A stretch of DNA of 64,000 nucleotides from Mucilaginibacter sp. PAMB04168 (GCF_039634365.2 NZ_CP155079.2:2914001-2978000), one strand, 5' to 3'. Counted from the stretch's first letter, positions 37,001 to 45,509 are shown. The notes: generated by a model from the sequence alone, not told the origin. Numbers and translations: made by a program.

Positions 37001-38547
37001 TGAGGTTTATCAGATAATATAGCTAATGGCACATCCGTTCCCATGGAGCCAATAGGTTCCATAGCATCTAATGCCATTGGCTTGATGATGCCGTCTATAT
37101 CCTCGCGTGTGTAACCAAATACCTGTTGGTACTTAAAAACCGAATCGGGCGATAAGCTGGTAAATGTAACGCGCGGATCGGGCAGATCTTCTAAGCGTAT
37201 TTTGTAGTTTTCCAGCCAACGGTCGTACGGCTGGCGAGCCGCCATTTCACTTTTAATTTCTTCGTCAGTAATAATTTTATGCTGCACCGTATCAATCAAA
37301 AGCATTTTGCCTGGCTGTAAACGGCCCTTGCTTACTACGGTAGCTTCATCAATGGCCAAAACACCAGTTTCTGACGCTGCTATAACTCTACCATCATTGG
37401 TAACCGTATAACGCAACGGACGCAAACCATTACGGTCAAGCAAAGCACCTACCAGTTTACCATCGGTAAAACAAATAGCTGCCGGGCCATCCCAAGGCTG
37501 CATAATAGTGGCATGATACTCATAGAACGCTTTTTTAAGCGGGTCCATTTGTTCATTACCATCCCAAGCCTCTGGTATCAGCATCATCATTACATGCGGT
37601 AATGAACGACCTGAGTGCTGCAGTATCTCTATAATGTTATCTAAGCAAGCGGAGTCGGACTGGTTATTATCAATAACAGGCAACAGCATCTCCATTTCTT
37701 CGCGGCTAAAGTATGCCGAAGCTAAAGACTTTACACTCGAGAAGAACCAGTTTAAGTTACCGGTAAGGGTATTGATCTCGCCGTTATGCGCAATTAAGCG
37801 GAAAGGCTGAGCCAGTTTCCATGATGGGAAAGTATTAGTAGAAAAACGCGAGTGTATCATGGCAAAGCCCGATACCAAACGGGGATCTGCCAGATCTGTA
37901 AAGTACTGGCGTAATTGATACGTAGTTACCTGACCTTTGTAGATAATAGTTTTACAAGAAAACGAGGTGAAGTAAAAATGCTCACCAGCTCCAGCAATGG
38001 TTTCATTAACGGTTTTGTTTATGAAGCGGCGAAGCACATAAAGCTTACGCTCAAAATCTTCGGTGTTATTTATGGCCGAAGGTCTTAATACGAATACCTG
38101 CTCCACATCGGGTTCAGCAGTACGGGCAGTTTCGCCAATTACCGATGAATTAACCGGGAGCTTACGGAAACCAAGAATGGTTAATCCTAATTTTTCAACC
38201 GCACTATAAATTACGTTACGACAAGCTTTCTTCAGGGCAGAGTCTTTAGGAAAAAATAACATACCTACTCCATACTCGCCTGGCTGGGGCAAACTCACCT
38301 CTATATCCGAACACTCCTCCATTAAAAATTCATGCGGCAATTGTATAAGAATGCCCGCGCCGTCTCCCGATTCGGGGTCACAACCACAGGCTCCTCTGTG
38401 CTCCATATTTTCGAGCATAGTTAGCGCATCATGAATAATCTGGTTAGACTTAATGCCGTTTATATTAGCAATAAATCCAGTTCCGCAGGAGTCGTGCTCA
38501 AATTCAGACCTGTATAGGCCTTGCTGTTCACATTCTGTTTGATCCAT
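34021..38547 (-). CDS. gltB: Glutamate synthase large subunit
   Basis: A 1508-residue subunit, the normal length. A short propeptide precedes the N-terminal nucleophile Cys21 in EHDSCGTGF (glutaminase domain). It continues with a central domain, the FMN-binding synthase domain (GGEDEMRYEKLPNGDS, GAKPGEGGQLPG, SPPPHHDIYSIEDLAQ, GYDGGTGASP), Fe-S cysteines (CIMMRKCHLNTCPVG) and a C-terminal glycine-rich beta-helix. It transfers the amide of glutamine to 2-oxoglutarate. It is first in the gltBD operon, with a plausible promoter at 38584-38613. Confidence 0.97.
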   Translation of the reverse strand: MDQTECEQQGLYRSEFEHDSCGTGFIANINGIKSNQIIHDALTMLENMEHRGACGCDPESGDGAGILIQLPHEFLMEECSDIEVSLPQPGEYGVGMLFFPKDSALKKACRNVIYSAVEKLGLTILGFRKLPVNSSVIGETARTAEPDVEQVFVLRPSAINNTEDFERKLYVLRRFINKTVNETIAGAGEHFYFTSFSCKTIIYKGQVTTYQLRQYFTDLADPRLVSGFAMIHSRFSTNTFPSWKLAQPFRLIAHNGEINTLTGNLNWFFSSVKSLASAYFSREEMEMLLPVIDNNQSDSACLDNIIEILQHSGRSLPHVMMMLIPEAWDGNEQMDPLKKAFYEYHATIMQPWDGPAAICFTDGKLVGALLDRNGLRPLRYTVTNDGRVIAASETGVLAIDEATVVSKGRLQPGKMLLIDTVQHKIITDEEIKSEMAARQPYDRWLENYKIRLEDLPDPRVTFTSLSPDSVFKYQQVFGYTREDIDGIIKPMALDAMEPIGSMGTDVPLAILSDKPQHLASYFKQFFAQVTNPPIDPIRERLVMSLATFIGNNGNLLDEDKMHCHCVALKHPILRNHQLEKLRSIDTGLFHAKTLQTYFKADGQPGSLQKGIERLCRYAEDAVDDGFEVLILSDRALDSEHAAIPSLLAVSAVHHHLVKIGRRGAVGLVVEAGDVWEVHHFACLLAFGATAINPYLALSTIETMKNNGSIASELDIKSLSKNYVKAVNYGLLKIFSKMGISTLQSYHGSQQFEILGLNKEVVDRYFTGAVTRIGGLGLDEIARESLSKHKFGFTTSKGEVKLLPEGGIYQWKRRGEAHLFNPQTVHLLQHATSTNNFEVYKTYARLVNEQTEKHFTIRGLLDFTHHRESISVDEVEPIESIMKRFATGAMSFGSISHEAHSTLAIAMNRIGGKSNTGEGGEDEMRYEKLPNGDSMRSAIKQIASARFGVTSNYLTNADELQIKMAQGAKPGEGGQLPGHKVDAWIAKTRHSTPGVGLISPPPHHDIYSIEDLAQLIFDLKNANRAARINVKLVSKAGVGTIAAGVAKAHADVVLIAGYDGGTGASPISSIKHAGLPWELGLAEAHQTLVRSKLRSRVVLQADGQMKTGRDLVIAALLGAEEWGVATAALVASGCIMMRKCHLNTCPVGVATQDPDLRRLFSGKPEHVVNLFRFLAEDMREIMAELGFRTINEMVGRVQFLRVKDNIQSWKAKKVDLSGILHPVTNAKGNTLHNSQQQDHGMDNIIDWKLLEAAQPALADRTPVFASFDLKNIDRTVGTLLSNEISKKYGSAGLPENTINFKFKGSAGQSFGAFAAKGIAFELEGEANDYVGKGLSGAQLAIYPKGDASYVPEDNIIVGNVAMYGATSGELFVRGMAGERFAVRNSGATVVVEGVGDHGCEYMTGGRALILGKTGRNFAAGMSGGIAWIYNPQGDFASNCNTEMVDLDPLTKQDEEQITTLLKKHVHLTNSKLAEHLLNNWQSVALNFVKVFPKEYKRVLLQQEYQTSAN

Positions 38548-38583
38548 GTTTAAATTAAGATATTGTAAATTGGGCTACTATCA

Positions 38584-38613
38584 CGAATATACTGTTTTTA
38601 GATTTTACACAAA
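38584..38613 (-). promoter_or_regulatory. Promoter TTTG-N18-TATATTCG for gltBD
   Basis: On the minus strand TTTG (38613-38610), an 18-nt spacer and TATATTCG (38591-38584), one base off TAnnTTTG, 37 bp before the gltB start. Confidence 0.45.
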
Positions 38614-38751
38614 ATAAAAATTGCTTTTTTGCGATAATTCAAAATTTAATAAGCCCCAGTAACCCTTTATTTCAAATTTCGCAACCAGGAACAATCAAAG
38701 CATACGGTAATTTATACTCATTCTAAAGTAAGGGCATTATTAAAGTTTGGT

Positions 38752-38759
38752 TACCTTTG
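38752..38759 (+). promoter_or_regulatory. -7 box TACCTTTG upstream of the HAD phosphatase
   Basis: Exact TAnnTTTG, 15 nt before the ATG at 38775. The -33 element is not clear. Confidence 0.35.
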
Positions 38760-38774
38760 GCTCAATAAAATATA

Positions 38775-39269
38775 ATGGAGCAAAAAAATAAAGCCGTTTT
38801 TTTAGATCGCGACGGCGTCTTAAATAAAGAATTAGGTGACTACGTTTGCCGCCTTGAAAATTTCAAGGTACTTGAACATAACTTTGCACCTTTAAAGGAA
38901 TTGCAAGACAGCGGATACCTGTTAATTGTAGCTACCAACCAGGGCGGTTTAGCCAAAGGCTGGTATACCGAAGAACAGCTGGCCGAAATGCACCAGCACC
39001 TTAAGGATACTTATGCCCAACATGGCGTTACCTTTACCGATATATACTTTTGCCCACACCACCCACTGTTTACCGGCGATTGCGATTGCCGTAAACCCAA
39101 ACCTGGCATGTTGTTGAAAGGTATAGCCCAACACAACATTGATCCAACACTATCTTATTTTATAGGCGACCGCGAGCGCGACGTTGAAGCCGGCGAGGCT
39201 GCGGGTGTTACCGGCATCCTCATCAACAGCGATCAACCAATAAGTGACGTGCTCGACTTAATTAAGTGA
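38775..39269 (+). CDS. GmhB-like HAD phosphatase (heptose-1,7-bisphosphate 7-phosphatase family)
   Basis: A 164-residue HAD IIIA phosphatase. The nucleophile/acid pair is Asp11/Asp13 in FLDRDGVLN. Also present are ATNQGGLAKGWY, the zinc-loop CPHHPLFTGDCDCRKPKPGM with three Cys and a His, and the metal-binding FIGDRERDVEAG. These are shared by GmhB and the phosphatase half of HisB. Its place just upstream of the his operon leaves open a histidinol-phosphatase role, although HisB in the operon already has such a domain. A lipid A core heptose role is equally likely. Confidence 0.82.
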   Translation: MEQKNKAVFLDRDGVLNKELGDYVCRLENFKVLEHNFAPLKELQDSGYLLIVATNQGGLAKGWYTEEQLAEMHQHLKDTYAQHGVTFTDIYFCPHHPLFTGDCDCRKPKPGMLLKGIAQHNIDPTLSYFIGDRERDVEAGEAAGVTGILINSDQPISDVLDLIK

Positions 39270-39354
39270 AAGAGTAAAGAATAGAGAGTTAATGATACAG
39301 ACTTGGTGTATAACTATATTGAAAAATGTAACCAAGTCTTCGTTCTTTACTCTT
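39270..39354. repeat. Long inverted repeat between the HAD phosphatase and his promoter
   Basis: Outer arms AAGAGTAAAGAA/TTCTTTACTCTT (39270-39281 with 39343-39354, 12 bp perfect) enclose inner arms AGACTTGGT/ACCAAGTCT (39299-39307 with 39331-39339, 9 bp perfect). It begins right after the stop codon, and its end overlaps the his -33 element. Confidence 0.6.
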
Positions 39355-39382
39355 GACGCTAAACTCTTTTTAATTATATTTG
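39353..39382 (+). promoter_or_regulatory. Histidine operon promoter TTGA-N18-TATATTTG
   Basis: TTGA at 39353-39356, an 18-nt spacer, and an exact TAnnTTTG at 39375-39382. Transcription is expected near 39388, about 24 nt before the leader ATG. Confidence 0.65.
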
Positions 39383-39411
39383 CCGCAGCTCATCAAAAAG
39401 TTAGCTATTAA

Positions 39412-39468
39412 ATGAACGGTTTCAATTTACATCATTTGCATATGCACCATCGCCCCCTGTGGCGATAA
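39412..39468 (+). CDS. hisL: Histidine operon leader peptide
   Basis: An 18-codon ORF, MNGFNLHHLHMHHRPLWR, with five His in seven positions (7-13), between the his promoter and hisG. This is the layout of a ribosome-stalling leader that senses charged tRNA-His. The His7-His8 region lies in one arm of a 9-bp perfect stem (39428-39436 with 39470-39478, TACATCATT/AATGATGTA). That stem encloses a 6-bp hairpin ATCGCC/GGCGAT (39449-39454 with 39461-39466). Stalling at the His codons would open the outer stem. I see no T-tailed terminator before hisG at 39535, so the downstream mechanism is not the textbook one or is not visible. Confidence 0.8.
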   Translation: MNGFNLHHLHMHHRPLWR

Positions 39469-39478
39469 TAATGATGTA
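39428..39478 (+). promoter_or_regulatory. Leader RNA fold overlapping the His codons
   Basis: Outer 9-bp stem and inner 6-bp hairpin, as described under the leader peptide. The 3' arm lies after the leader stop codon. Confidence 0.5.
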
Positions 39479-39534
39479 TGTTTCTACGCGAAATAACAAA
39501 CCCCGTTTTATTTATAGTATAATACCCCCAACTT

Positions 39535-40386
39535 GTGAAAACACTTAAAATAGCTATCCAAAAATCTGGACGGCTCAATGAAAAATCAGTAGAGCTGCTT
39601 AAAAACTGCGGCTTAAATTTTGAAAATTACAAAAGCTCACTGATATCCCCTGTTTCGAATTTCCCGCTCGAAATTCTCTTTCTGCGTGACGACGACATTC
39701 CTGAATACGTGCAGGATGGCATTGCCGACTTAGGGATAGTAGGCGAAAACGTAATACAAGAGACAGAAGTTAAAGTTCGCTATTTGCAAAAACTTGGATT
39801 TGGCAAGTGCTCACTAAAGATTGCTGTTCCCAATAACACCAGCATTCAGGATGTTGCCGACTTAAACGGACGTTCTATAGCTACCACCTACCCTGTTATC
39901 CTTAAAAAACATTTAGACAGCCTAAACATCAGTGCCGATATCCGCACCATATCTGGTTCGGTTGAAATATCGCCGGGTTTGGGCTTAAGTGATGCCATTT
40001 GTGACTTAGTATCAACCGGTGGCACTTTAAAAAGCAACGGATTAAAGCCTTTTGCCGATGTAATGTCGAGCGAGGCGGTGCTTATTGGTCGCCAAGGCTC
40101 TGAAAGTGAAGATCTTATACAGGAACTTATTCAGCGTATCCAATCGGTGTTGAGGGCTAAAGAAACCAAGTATGTGGTTTTAAATGTAGAGCGCACCAAC
40201 CTTGATACAGTGTTATCGCTGTTACCTGGCGTTAAAAGTCCGTCGGTAGTACCACTGGCCGAGTCTGAGTGGGTTGCCGTACATACAGTGATACCCGAGC
40301 GCGATTTTTGGGATCGCATTAGCCAGCTAAAACAAGCCGGCGCACAAGGCATTGTGGTAATGCCTATCGAAAAAATAATATTGTAA
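39535..40386 (+). CDS. hisG: ATP phosphoribosyltransferase, long form
   Basis: A 283-residue enzyme catalysing the first step of histidine synthesis from ATP and PRPP. The GTG at 39535 is the start that gives the family N-terminus KTLKIAIQKSGRL. Motifs are ADLGIVGENV, IATTYPVILKKHL, and the PRPP loop region VEISPGLGLSDAICDLVSTGGTL. The extra C-terminal ~75 residues (VLNVERTNLDTVLSLLPG to GIVVMPIEKIIL) are the ACT-like regulatory domain, so it is the histidine-inhibited long form that does not need HisZ. First structural gene of the operon. Confidence 0.95.
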   Translation: MKTLKIAIQKSGRLNEKSVELLKNCGLNFENYKSSLISPVSNFPLEILFLRDDDIPEYVQDGIADLGIVGENVIQETEVKVRYLQKLGFGKCSLKIAVPNNTSIQDVADLNGRSIATTYPVILKKHLDSLNISADIRTISGSVEISPGLGLSDAICDLVSTGGTLKSNGLKPFADVMSSEAVLIGRQGSESEDLIQELIQRIQSVLRAKETKYVVLNVERTNLDTVLSLLPGVKSPSVVPLAESEWVAVHTVIPERDFWDRISQLKQAGAQGIVVMPIEKIIL

Positions 40387-40394
40387 AACCCCAG

Positions 40395-40408
40395 TCCCCA
40401 TCAGGGGA
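40395..40408 (+). other. Small hairpin between hisG and hisD
   Basis: TCCCC-ATCA-GGGGA in the 40-bp gap; no T-run. Probably an intra-operon mRNA structure or chance. Confidence 0.25.
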
Positions 40409-40426
40409 GCTATTAATAAGTTTAAT

Positions 40427-41725
40427 ATGCTAAAGGTTTATAATTACGCCGAATTAAGCAAAGCTCAGGTCAACGACCTGGTGCAACGCAACATTGACCC
40501 GGCCAACGAGATACGTACGGTTGTAGAAACTATAATTGGCAACGTACAACAGCAGGGCGACCTGGCTTTGCTGGACTATGCCCGCCAATTTGATAAAGTT
40601 GTGCTGGATAAACTTTATCTCGACAAAGCAGAACTGGCCGAAATAGCTACCGCCCTGCTTCCAGAGCAAAAAACAGCGCTCGAGGTGGCTTATCAAAACA
40701 TTTACAAATTTCATGAGAGCCAGTTAAAATCGGAAAACAAGATCGAGACCATGCCGGGCGTAACCTGCTGGCGCGAATTGCGGCCTATTGAAAAAGTAGG
40801 TTTGTACATACCCGGTGGATCTGCCGTTTTGCCAAGCACTTTTTTAATGCTGGGTATACCTGCTCGTATTGCCGGCTGCAAAGAAATTGTGGTATGTTCG
40901 CCTCCGGGCAAAAATGGAAAGCTCAATGCCTTTATAGCTTATGTGGCCGAACTGTTAGATATTGACCGCATATACTTGGCGGGTGGTGCACAAGCTATTG
41001 CAGCGATGGCTTACGGAACTTCTACAATAACCAAAGTTGATAAGATTTTTGGCCCTGGCAATCAATTTGTAACCAAAGCTAAAACCATTATTCAATCAAC
41101 TACCGTAACTGCTATTGATATGCCAGCGGGCCCGTCGGAGGTTTTAGTGATTGCCGACGAAACTGCAAACCCGGCGTATATAGCAGCTGATCTATTAGCT
41201 CAGGCCGAACATGGTATCGATAGTCAGAGTATATTGGTAGCCACATCAACCCATATTATTGAGCAGACTATTGCCGAGCTGGAAAAGCAGCTACCCATAT
41301 TGCCACGTGCCGAAATTGCCGCACAAGCTATTGCTAATTCTTATGCCCTTTTGGTAAACGATTTGAGCGAGGCAATGCAATTCAGCAATCAATACGCCCC
41401 CGAACACCTGATACTCGCCACTGAAAGCTGGCAGCAGATAACGGAAAGCATTATTAACGCTGGCTCAGTATTTTTAGGCAACCAAACGCCTGAAAGTGTG
41501 GGTGATTATGCATCGGGCACTAACCATACGCTGCCAACCAGTGCTTACGCCAAGGCCTACTCAGGGGTTTCCGTTGATTCGTTTGTGAAGAAGATTACCT
41601 TTCAACACCTAACACCCGAGGGTTTAAAAGCCATCGGTCCGCATGTGGAGATACTGGCCGATTTGGAAGGCCTGCATGCACATAGAAATGCGGTAAGTGT
41701 AAGGATGCAATCAGAAGTTAACTAA
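40427..41725 (+). CDS. hisD: Histidinol dehydrogenase
   Basis: A 432-residue zinc enzyme that oxidises histidinol to histidine in two NAD-dependent steps. It shows GLYIPGGSAVLPST, GGAQAIAAMAYGT, IFGPGNQFVTKAK, AGPSEVLVIAD, AQAEHG and the late GTNHTLPTSAYAKAYSG. Length and motif order are normal. It is separated from hisG by 40 bp and from hisC by 37 bp. Confidence 0.96.
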   Translation: MLKVYNYAELSKAQVNDLVQRNIDPANEIRTVVETIIGNVQQQGDLALLDYARQFDKVVLDKLYLDKAELAEIATALLPEQKTALEVAYQNIYKFHESQLKSENKIETMPGVTCWRELRPIEKVGLYIPGGSAVLPSTFLMLGIPARIAGCKEIVVCSPPGKNGKLNAFIAYVAELLDIDRIYLAGGAQAIAAMAYGTSTITKVDKIFGPGNQFVTKAKTIIQSTTVTAIDMPAGPSEVLVIADETANPAYIAADLLAQAEHGIDSQSILVATSTHIIEQTIAELEKQLPILPRAEIAAQAIANSYALLVNDLSEAMQFSNQYAPEHLILATESWQQITESIINAGSVFLGNQTPESVGDYASGTNHTLPTSAYAKAYSGVSVDSFVKKITFQHLTPEGLKAIGPHVEILADLEGLHAHRNAVSVRMQSEVN

Positions 41726-41762
41726 ACACTATGGCAATGAACGGAGCCATAATGAGCAAATC

Positions 41763-42818
41763 ATGACTACCATGTTCGACATCAATAATATCTTAAGAGA
41801 AAATATAAAGAACTTGAAGCCTTATTCATCAGCTCGTGATGAATTTCAGGGCGAGGCCAGCGTATACCTTGATGCCAATGAAAATGCATTCGGATCGCCT
41901 TTGGACCAGAACTACAACCGCTATCCCGACCCGCTACAGTATGCCGTAAAAAAGCGCTTAAGCGAAATTAAAGGCGTACCACCGCGTAACATCTTTTTAG
42001 GGAACGGCAGCGACGAAGCTATCGACATTCTATTCCGAAGCTTTTGCAACCCAGGTACCGACAACGTAATATTGGTACCCCCAACCTACGGCATGTACGA
42101 GGTATCGGCTAATATTAATGACGTTGCAACCCGGAAGGTTAACTTAACTGATGATTACCAGTTAAATTTAGATGGCATAGCCGAGGCAATTGATGGCCAA
42201 ACCAAAATTATCTTTGTTTGCTCACCTAACAACCCAACCGGTAATTCTATTAACCGCGATGACATTGAAACGCTGCTATCTAACTTTAACGGCCTGGTAG
42301 TGGTTGATGAAGCTTATATCAACTTTAGCCGTCAAAAAACATTTATACAGGAACTAACGGAATATGCTAACCTCATTGTTTTGCAAACCCTGTCTAAAGC
42401 CTGGGGACTGGCCGGTTTACGTGTAGGCATGGCCTTTGCCAGCGAAGAAATTATTGAGGTAATGAACCGCGTTAAGCCACCGTACAACATCAACGAGGCT
42501 TCGCAGCAATTGGCTTTGCAAGCCTTGCAAAACACCGAGCAGGTAAACAGCTGGATCAAAGAAACTTTGGCCGAGCGTGATAAACTGGTACTCCAACTGA
42601 AAGACCTTGATTTTGTGGTGGATATTTATCCCTCAGATGCTAACTTTATATTAGTTAAAACCACCGACGCCAAAGGCATATACAATTTCCTGGTACAAAA
42701 CGGCATCATTGTGCGCGACCGCTCTAAGGTAGAATTATGCGAAGGCTCGTTGCGCATTACAGTAGGTACCCCACAGGAAAACATTACCCTCATTAACACT
42801 TTACAAAACTTTAAATGA
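41763..42818 (+). CDS. hisC: Histidinol-phosphate aminotransferase
   Basis: A 351-residue PLP aminotransferase converting imidazole acetol-phosphate to histidinol-phosphate. It shows [39 protein letters not shown], the PLP lysine in [13 protein letters not shown], and a C-terminal SLRITVGTP. The start at 41763 gives MTTMFDINN; the ATG at 41772 (nine bases later) is an alternative. It overlaps hisB by 4 bp (ATGA). Confidence 0.95.
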   Translation: MTTMFDINNILRENIKNLKPYSSARDEFQGEASVYLDANENAFGSPLDQNYNRYPDPLQYAVKKRLSEIKGVPPRNIFLGNGSDEAIDILFRSFCNPGTDNVILVPPTYGMYEVSANINDVATRKVNLTDDYQLNLDGIAEAIDGQTKIIFVCSPNNPTGNSINRDDIETLLSNFNGLVVVDEAYINFSRQKTFIQELTEYANLIVLQTLSKAWGLAGLRVGMAFASEEIIEVMNRVKPPYNINEASQQLALQALQNTEQVNSWIKETLAERDKLVLQLKDLDFVVDIYPSDANFILVKTTDAKGIYNFLVQNGIIVRDRSKVELCEGSLRITVGTPQENITLINTLQNFK

Positions 42819-43963
42819 GCAATCTTAAAAAAGTGTTGTTTATAGACCGCGATGGCACCATGATTAGCGAGTGTGCCGATGAGCAGATCGACTCTTTTGA
42901 TAAATTGACGTTCTATCCTGGTGCGCTTACCTACTTGCCCCGCATAGCTAAAGAGCTGGATTACGAGCTGGTGATGGTAACTAATCAGGATGGCTTGGGT
43001 ACGACTGCTCATCCGGATGAGAACTTCTTCCCTGTGCATGAGCTTATAATGAAAACTTTCGCGAACGAGGGTGTTAACTTTGAGGCCACTTTTATTGACC
43101 GCACTTTTGCAGCCGATAATGCGCCTACCCGCAAGCCTGGCACAGGCATGCTTACTCAATATCTCGACACCGAGAAGTATGACCTGGCTAACTCTTTTGT
43201 AATAGGCGATCGGCTGAACGATGTACTGCTGGCAAAAAACCTGGGCGCTAAAGCCATTTGGATAAACGATGGCATAGGTATGGGTGCTAAAGAATTTACC
43301 ACAGAAGAAATAGCCGCTATAAACGCTACTATCGGTATTAAAACTACCGAGTGGCAAAAAGTATATGAGTTTTTAAAAGTGGGCAAACGTGTTATTGAGC
43401 ACCGCCGTACCACCAAGGAGACCGATATATACATTAAAATAGATTTAGATGGCACGGGCGAGGCTAAAGTAAATACCGGCCTCCACTTCTTCGACCACAT
43501 GCTTGATCAGATTGCCCGTCATGGTAGTGTTGATCTGGAAGTAGTGGCTAAAGGAGATTTGCATATCGATGAGCATCATACTATTGAAGATACCGGTATT
43601 GCCTTAGGAGAAGCTATGGCAACTGCATTGGGCAACAAGCGGGGTATTGAGCGTTACGGCTTCTGTTTACCTATGGACGATTGCCTGGCACAAGCTGCTA
43701 TTGATTTTGGCGGCCGTAACTGGCTGATGTGGGAAGCGGACTTTAAGCGTGAAAAAGTGGGCGATATGCCTACCGAGATGTTTTATCATTTCTTTAAATC
43801 GTTTACCGACGCTGCTAAATGCAATTTAAATATAAAAGCTGAAGGGTATAACGAACATCATAAAATAGAAGCTATATTTAAAGCTTTTGCCAAAGCCATT
43901 AAAATGGCTGTGCGCAGAGATGTAAATAATATGGTTCTACCCAGTACCAAGGGCGTACTGTAA
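42815..43963 (+). CDS. hisB: Bifunctional histidinol-phosphatase / imidazoleglycerol-phosphate dehydratase
   Basis: A 382-residue fusion. Residues ~1-165 are a HAD phosphatase ([11 protein letters not shown] with Asp11/Asp13, [27 protein letters not shown]). Residues ~190-382 are the IGP dehydratase with its metal-binding His clusters ([34 protein letters not shown]). The zinc-loop cysteines of enterobacterial HisB-N are absent: the region ~91-111 reads [19 protein letters not shown]. One protein covers two steps of the pathway. Confidence 0.94.
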   Translation: MSNLKKVLFIDRDGTMISECADEQIDSFDKLTFYPGALTYLPRIAKELDYELVMVTNQDGLGTTAHPDENFFPVHELIMKTFANEGVNFEATFIDRTFAADNAPTRKPGTGMLTQYLDTEKYDLANSFVIGDRLNDVLLAKNLGAKAIWINDGIGMGAKEFTTEEIAAINATIGIKTTEWQKVYEFLKVGKRVIEHRRTTKETDIYIKIDLDGTGEAKVNTGLHFFDHMLDQIARHGSVDLEVVAKGDLHIDEHHTIEDTGIALGEAMATALGNKRGIERYGFCLPMDDCLAQAAIDFGGRNWLMWEADFKREKVGDMPTEMFYHFFKSFTDAAKCNLNIKAEGYNEHHKIEAIFKAFAKAIKMAVRRDVNNMVLPSTKGVL

Positions 43964-43986
43964 TCGGCTAAGGAGAATATTAAATA

Positions 43987-44643
43987 ATGGAAGTTACGGA
44001 AAAACAAGACTCCGAAATACAAAGTTCACCTTCCCGGCCAAATGCCTCCAACAGCATAGGCATCGTTAGGTATGGTGCAGGAAATATTTTTTCGCTTACG
44101 TCTGCGCTCGACAGATTGAATATTCCGTATGGCATGATACACACCGAAGCCGACTTTGAACACTACGAGCGATACATCATTCCGGGTGTAGGCCATGCCG
44201 GAGCAGCCATGAACAAGTTGGAGCAAACCGGTCTTGTGCCAGCTATTAAAGCCCTTAAAAAACCAACACTGGGCATCTGCGTGGGCATGCAGTTAATGAC
44301 AGCTTATTCTGAAGAAGGTAATGCCGATTTACTGAATATTTTTCCGAACAAGACATTGCGTTTTAAAGATAACGAGCACTATAAAGTGCCGCATACCGGC
44401 TGGAACCGCGTATTACAAGATAAAGAGAACCCGTTATTCAACGGCATACCCAATGGCGCACATTTTTATTTTGTGCACTCCTACTACATTGAGCACAGTA
44501 ATTTATTTACCTTGGCTTCAACTAATTACACCTTAAAGTATTCGGCATCAATTTGGCATGACAACTTTTATGGCGTACAATTTCACCCCGAAAAATCGGG
44601 TGTGTTTGGGGAAAAATTATTAGCAAACTTTTCAAAAATATAA
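43987..44643 (+). CDS. hisH: Imidazole glycerol phosphate synthase, glutaminase subunit
   Basis: A 218-residue class I glutamine amidotransferase supplying ammonia to HisF. The triad is Cys98 in LGICVGMQL, His200 and Glu202 in FHPEKSG. The N-terminus is ~22 residues longer than usual and Ser/Glu-rich before the conserved SIGIVRYGAGN. No closer ATG or GTG exists, so the extension is either real or an unusual start is used. It ends 4 nt before hisA. Confidence 0.93.
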   Translation: MEVTEKQDSEIQSSPSRPNASNSIGIVRYGAGNIFSLTSALDRLNIPYGMIHTEADFEHYERYIIPGVGHAGAAMNKLEQTGLVPAIKALKKPTLGICVGMQLMTAYSEEGNADLLNIFPNKTLRFKDNEHYKVPHTGWNRVLQDKENPLFNGIPNGAHFYFVHSYYIEHSNLFTLASTNYTLKYSASIWHDNFYGVQFHPEKSGVFGEKLLANFSKI

Positions 44644-44647
44644 AGGC

Positions 44648-45397
44648 ATGTATATTATTCCTGCTATTGACATTCTGAACAAAAAAGTTGTTCGGTTACG
44701 TGAAGGCGATTATGAACAGGTAACGCAGTATGATGTGAGCCTTGAAGAAATGATTGAGCGCTACCAGTCTATCGGTACCGAACTCATCCATATTATTGAT
44801 TTGAATGGCGCCAAAGGCGATTTCAGTAACCAACAATATCTGTTTGATGTAATTAAAAAAACAGATATGAAAATTCAATATGGTGGTGGCATCCGCAGTA
44901 TTGAAAAAGTTCAGGAGCTCACAGATGCAGGCATAGCCCGTGTAATAGTAGGCACGCAAGCTATCAGTAATCCAACTTTTTTAGATGAACTGAGCAAAGC
45001 CATGTGTGGCCAAAGCAAGTGTTCTGACAAAATTGTGGTAGCTATTGATGTGCTTGATGAAGTAATCAAATACTCGGGTTGGATGGAAAGCTCGCCTATT
45101 AAACTGATTGATTATGTTGACCGCTGCCTGCACCTGGGCTTTTACCGTTTTTTGTGTACGGATATTAACAAAGACGGTAAACTAGGTGGTGCAGGTGTAG
45201 AGCTGTACAAAAAATTATTGAGCCACTCTCCTTTTATTAAGCTTATAGCGTCTGGTGGCGTTAGCTCCATGAAAGACATTGAGCAACTTAACAAGATAAA
45301 AGTAGAAAGCTGTGTGGTTGGAAAAGCCATCTATGAAAATCGCATCACCATTGACGATGTGAAAAACTGGAACTTAAAATCGTTAATATCGATATAA
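44648..45397 (+). CDS. hisA: ProFAR isomerase
   Basis: A 249-residue half-barrel-repeat TIM barrel that isomerises ProFAR to PRFAR. Catalytic Asp8 is in IIPAIDILNKKVVRL, and phosphate-binding glycines are in QYGGGIRS and ASGGVSSMKDI. A second acidic residue is in CTDINKDGKLGG. It is 4 nt downstream of hisH. A 173-bp gap separates it from hisF, the largest in the operon, and that gap holds an inverted repeat. Confidence 0.95.
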   Translation: MYIIPAIDILNKKVVRLREGDYEQVTQYDVSLEEMIERYQSIGTELIHIIDLNGAKGDFSNQQYLFDVIKKTDMKIQYGGGIRSIEKVQELTDAGIARVIVGTQAISNPTFLDELSKAMCGQSKCSDKIVVAIDVLDEVIKYSGWMESSPIKLIDYVDRCLHLGFYRFLCTDINKDGKLGGAGVELYKKLLSHSPFIKLIASGGVSSMKDIEQLNKIKVESCVVGKAIYENRITIDDVKNWNLKSLISI

Positions 45398-45420
45398 AGC
45401 ACAACCTGAAAATACCAACC

Positions 45421-45509
45421 AACCTGTCATTTCGAGTGTGAGAACTTTTTTAAGTGCTAAGTTAATCAGCAAGAAAAGAAAGGCTCGTTACTTAATTTGA
45501 TGGCAGGTT
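45421..45509. repeat. Inverted repeat in the hisA-hisF gap
   Basis: AACCTGTCAT (45421-45430) with ATGGCAGGTT (45500-45509), 10 bp with one wobble, and inner CGAG/CTCG. The left arm runs into GTCATTTCGAG, which resembles an intergenic repeat motif I recall from related genomes. Confidence 0.4.

Noticed and set aside
40395..40408. hisG-hisD hairpin as an operon terminator
   Set aside because: No T-run follows and the operon continues with tight spacing.
42626..43357. A 243-residue open frame on the minus strand across hisC and hisB
   Set aside because: It is a shadow of two clearly conserved genes and its translation shows no family features.
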